Positions 61,286 to 64,000 of a stretch of DNA of 64,000 nucleotides are shown piece after piece. A model generated the notes under the pieces. It was not told the DNA's origin. It saw nothing but the letters and a program-made list of their open reading frames with translations, and did not search any database. How positions within the stretch are numbered: the stretch's first letter is position 1; every line of letters starts with the position of its first letter. The position numbers and the translations under genes are program-made. The DNA is from Eucalyptus grandis. Its lineage: Eukaryota; Streptophyta; Magnoliopsida; Myrtales; Myrtaceae. Location: NCBI RefSeq assembly GCF_016545825.1, contig NC_052616.1:12338001-12402000 (forward strand). Direction: 5' to 3'.

Positions 61286-62790
61286 TGAGGGAATGAAAAC
61301 GACGTCGCATGTGCGAAAAATGAATGTTGCTTGTATGCAAAATTGAGTGAACAATGGTCCTTGTTTGCACTCCACTAATAAGAGTCTCGATTGAAAGAGA
61401 TCTCCTATGAAGAGACGGAGGAAAACACGCTAAAGAAAGAAGTACTCTTAGGCATGAACCGTGATAGAGAACTATTAGTTGATATGCTTTTTTTTTCATT
61501 GTAATTTTTTTTTTTAAAAATTGTCCTTTCACGAAACAAGATATATCTATAATATATTATCGGGACATGCTATTTAAAGACGGTGAAATTAGCTCCTAGA
61601 CTTTGAAATCATGGGTATACCTGTCAATATAATATTTCATTAAACCGACTTCAGACAAGGTTTCCGGCTGCAGAGTAGTGAGATTGTGAGAAATTATTTA
61701 ATGAATATGGTGCAAGCATGTATCCAATTGAATCTGGATCATCATTTTTAGTGGGACTAAATGTGAGCACCAGGTTGGCTCTAGATAGGTTGGGCCCAAA
61801 GGTTAGGCCAAATCTGATGCCTGAGCCTGTCTATAATAAAAAAATTTACACTGAAATTCTCGGGATGGGCCAAGCTTGTAGAGTTGGAGGTATCGGGCTT
61901 ACTCGTGAAACAACGTGGCCCAACTCCAAACCCGCCCATTCACCTCTCAGCCCCTCGCCCGCTCGTCAATCACCTCTTGATGAGACTCACAAGGACCCAG
62001 CGTTCTGATAGTTTGTGTTCGTGTTCAACTCGGTTTAGTAGATATACCATGCAAAAATTTGTCGAAACTATGATACAGGACATCTCGATTGGAAGCCTCA
62101 ACATAAATTGTACCAAGGCAACTTCCCAAATTCAAAATGTCAAGTTATATTGGAAGTCCCAAATTCGAGCCATATTGAACTACGAAAAATCCACCCAATG
62201 TCAATGAATAAAGAGAAGAAGAGCCAAAATCAGATTTTGTCAGATGGGGGGTTCGAGTCGTCAAAGGTGGGGAAGAACTTGTTCTGCAACAGAAACTGGG
62301 AAATATTCAAAGGACATTTCAAAGAGTTGAATTGAAAATTAGTAAAATAGAGCCAGGCATCATCACAAAAGTCAGCTACATAACATTATTGTAATATAAT
62401 GGCCAAAGACGGTCTCCAGGGCAGAGCAAAGGGCCCTTGTGCGTGCTCTACCGATCGCCGCTTCCTCGTGGGCCAAGTCAAAGATCCAGACAAGAAGCTT
62501 TCCCCTCTCGTCAGCAGCAGCAGCAACTGGGAAATTGGGAATTATTTTCTCCGTATTATGCCGCAGGATCGCACGTAGGAAATTCAAGAAATGAAAGAAG
62601 TGAATCCATTACAGGGTTTGTTCGTTTCGCGGAAAATGACTTACAGAAAAATTTTCGAATTTTCAGGTGTTCATTTCACGAAAAATGAATTAGTCGAGGA
62701 AAATGTTTCCATCATTGAAAAAAACAACCTTTAAAGTGAGGAAAACGATTTCTACTTTTAAAAAGTGGAAAACATTTTCCATGATTTCTT
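61286..62790. other. Repeat-rich spacer
   Basis: Includes the end of local-duplication copy 2 (to about 61760), unassigned AT-rich DNA, and at 62600-62780 a repeat with GGGTTTGTTCGTTTCGCGG and TGGAAAACATTTTCC motifs that resembles a decayed MITE. A 71-codon minus frame (62372-62587) has ordinary-looking composition but no domain I know. Confidence 0.4.
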
Positions 62791-62799
62791 CCAGGAGAA

Positions 62800-64000
62800 T
62801 TACCAAAAAAGTCACTAAACTTATTGTAATTGTGCAATTCGAGTCCTAAACTTTTTTAGCCAATTTAGTCCAAACCTTTTATAGTTATGTCAATTAGTCC
62901 ATTCAGGCCAAAATTGGCCGGTCGGCCCGACATGGCATTTAAAATATTTTTAATATTTTTGGAATTTTAATTCTTTTTTTCTTTTTTTCCATCATCTTCT
63001 TCACCTCTGGCTGGCGGGCCGGCGGGCGAGGCCCGTGAGGCTCGCCCCCGGCCGGGAGGCAGGGCGGCGGGCGAGGCCTTGATCTGCGAGTTAGCCTCGC
63101 ATGCGCCGTTAGCGCGGGCGAGGCCCGGTCAGCGAGCTCGGCCTCGCCAGAGCCCGCGCGAGGGCAAGGCCCACCGGATCGCGAGCTCGGCCTCGCCAAG
63201 GCAGGGCGGAGACGGGGAGGGAGAGAGAGAGACTGGAAGAGAAGAAAGCGGCGGAGCGGGGAGGCGGTCGGCCGGGCGGGGAGAGGGAATCGGGGGAGGC
63301 GGAGCCGACTTGGGGGCAGCCGGACGCCCTCGAGCGCGACGAAGGCGAGTCCCTCCGCCGAATTCCCCCTGATTCGCCCCACTAGAGCGAACGGCTCGCT
63401 TGATTCCGACCGCCGTGAAGCTCTTAGTGCGTCGTAGAACAGCGTCAATGGCGACGTCCGCTTAGGAGTGATGCGGCGAGCTTCGGCGTCCCTCGGACCG
63501 GCCCTCGGATCGGGCGTCCGTCGTCTCCTCGGCTCGGCTTCGCCTCCCCCGATTCCCTCTCTGCCCAGGTCGACCGCCTCCGCCTCCGCCCTAGCCTTGG
63601 CGGGCCAAGCTCGTCGGATGCAGCGAGGCCTCACCCTCGCCGGCCGGCGGCTGACCTCGCTAGATACGGTGGGGCCTCGCCCTGCCGACCCTTGCCTCCG
63701 GCGGGGGCGAGCCTCGCCATTGGCCGGCGGGCGACCTCGCTGTCGGCCCTCACCTCTGTGGCCCAGGTGGCCGGGAGCGAAGAAGATGATGGAAAAAAAA
63801 AAGAAAAAAAAAAAATTAAAAAATTCCAAAAAATATTAAAAATTCGAAAAAAAATAAAAAATATTTAAAAATGCCACATTAGCATTCGTCGGTCACGTCG
63901 GCGCCGGCCAATTTTTGGCGGGATGGGATTGACACCCTGGCTTGTAAAAGGTTTAGGACTAAATTGGCCAAAAAAAAAAAAAGTTTGAGAATTGGCACAA
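62800..64000. mobile_element. Large foldback element with GC-rich core, running off the window
   Basis: The left arm (about 62820-63035) and right arm (about 63770-64000) are inverted copies. AGCCAATTTAGTCC at the left pairs with GGACTAAATTGGCC at the right. Both arms carry AAAATTGGCCGG, a TGGCATTT/AAATGCCA block, AT-rich ATTTTTAATATTTTT, and CCATCATCTTCTTC paired with GAAGAAGATGATGG. The core (about 63035-63770) is GC-rich and contains long but unconvincing open frames on both strands. No transposase motif is seen. The right end may lie beyond 64000. Confidence 0.75.

Noticed and set aside
62939..63829. 296-codon minus-strand ORF
   Set aside because: It spans the GC-rich loop and both arms of a foldback element. 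Composition is Arg/Pro/Ala-rich with no domain, and long frames also exist on the other strand.

Overview
This is a stretch of a eudicot nuclear genome, probably a woody species. The evidence is intron-rich genes with GT-AG splice sites, two plant-type gene families (heteroglycan alpha-glucosidase HGL1 and mitochondrial alternative oxidase), a PotD-like solute-binding gene of plant type, and many plant transposons (copia LTR elements, LINE 3' ends, tRNA-derived SINEs, MITEs with GC-rich cores). A Myrtales-type genome such as Eucalyptus is possible, but the sequence alone does not settle the species. A 100-N scaffold gap lies at 4404-4503.

Layout. (1) 1-3466: the 3' four exons of a PotD/polyamine-binding-protein-like gene on +, with a SINE in an intron. 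(2) 3467-6615: intergenic DNA with the N gap and a decayed minus-strand copia element (gag remnant, leader, tRNA-iMet-type primer site, truncated LTR). (3) 6616-23908: 'block A', a near-identical but damaged copy of a segment present again at 34990-50744 ('block B'). Block A carries HGL1 exons 11-23 only and an AOX gene cut inside exon 1. It has gained a LINE and a TTA-flanked MITE. (4) 23909-28600: spacer with tandem repeats and a possible organelle-derived patch. (5) 29045-46473: the full HGL1 gene on +, 23 exons. It codes for 991 residues from the conserved ATG once two single-base losses in exon 9 are allowed for. (6) 48661-51075 and 53921-55687: two AOX genes in tandem on -, convergent with HGL1. 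The second is an intact four-exon, 319-residue gene. (7) 55850-64000: a transposon-rich tail. It holds a local duplication whose two copies differ by several insertions, a 1.06-kb MITE with a GC-rich core and a natural empty-site counterpart, inverted LTR-like sequences, a SINE, and a large foldback element that runs off the right edge.

How the genes relate. HGL1 (GH31) is predicted to trim alpha-glucans. The AOX genes encode the diiron ubiquinol oxidase that bypasses complexes III and IV in mitochondria. They are neighbours and I see no pathway link between them. Block A is dead for HGL1, because it lacks the nucleophile exon and has 12 single-base indels in exons, and it is truncated for AOX. 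Many disruptions in the window are one-base changes in short homopolymers, including some in otherwise well-preserved genes. Some may therefore be consensus errors, and block A could be a misplaced haplotype rather than a true paralogue.
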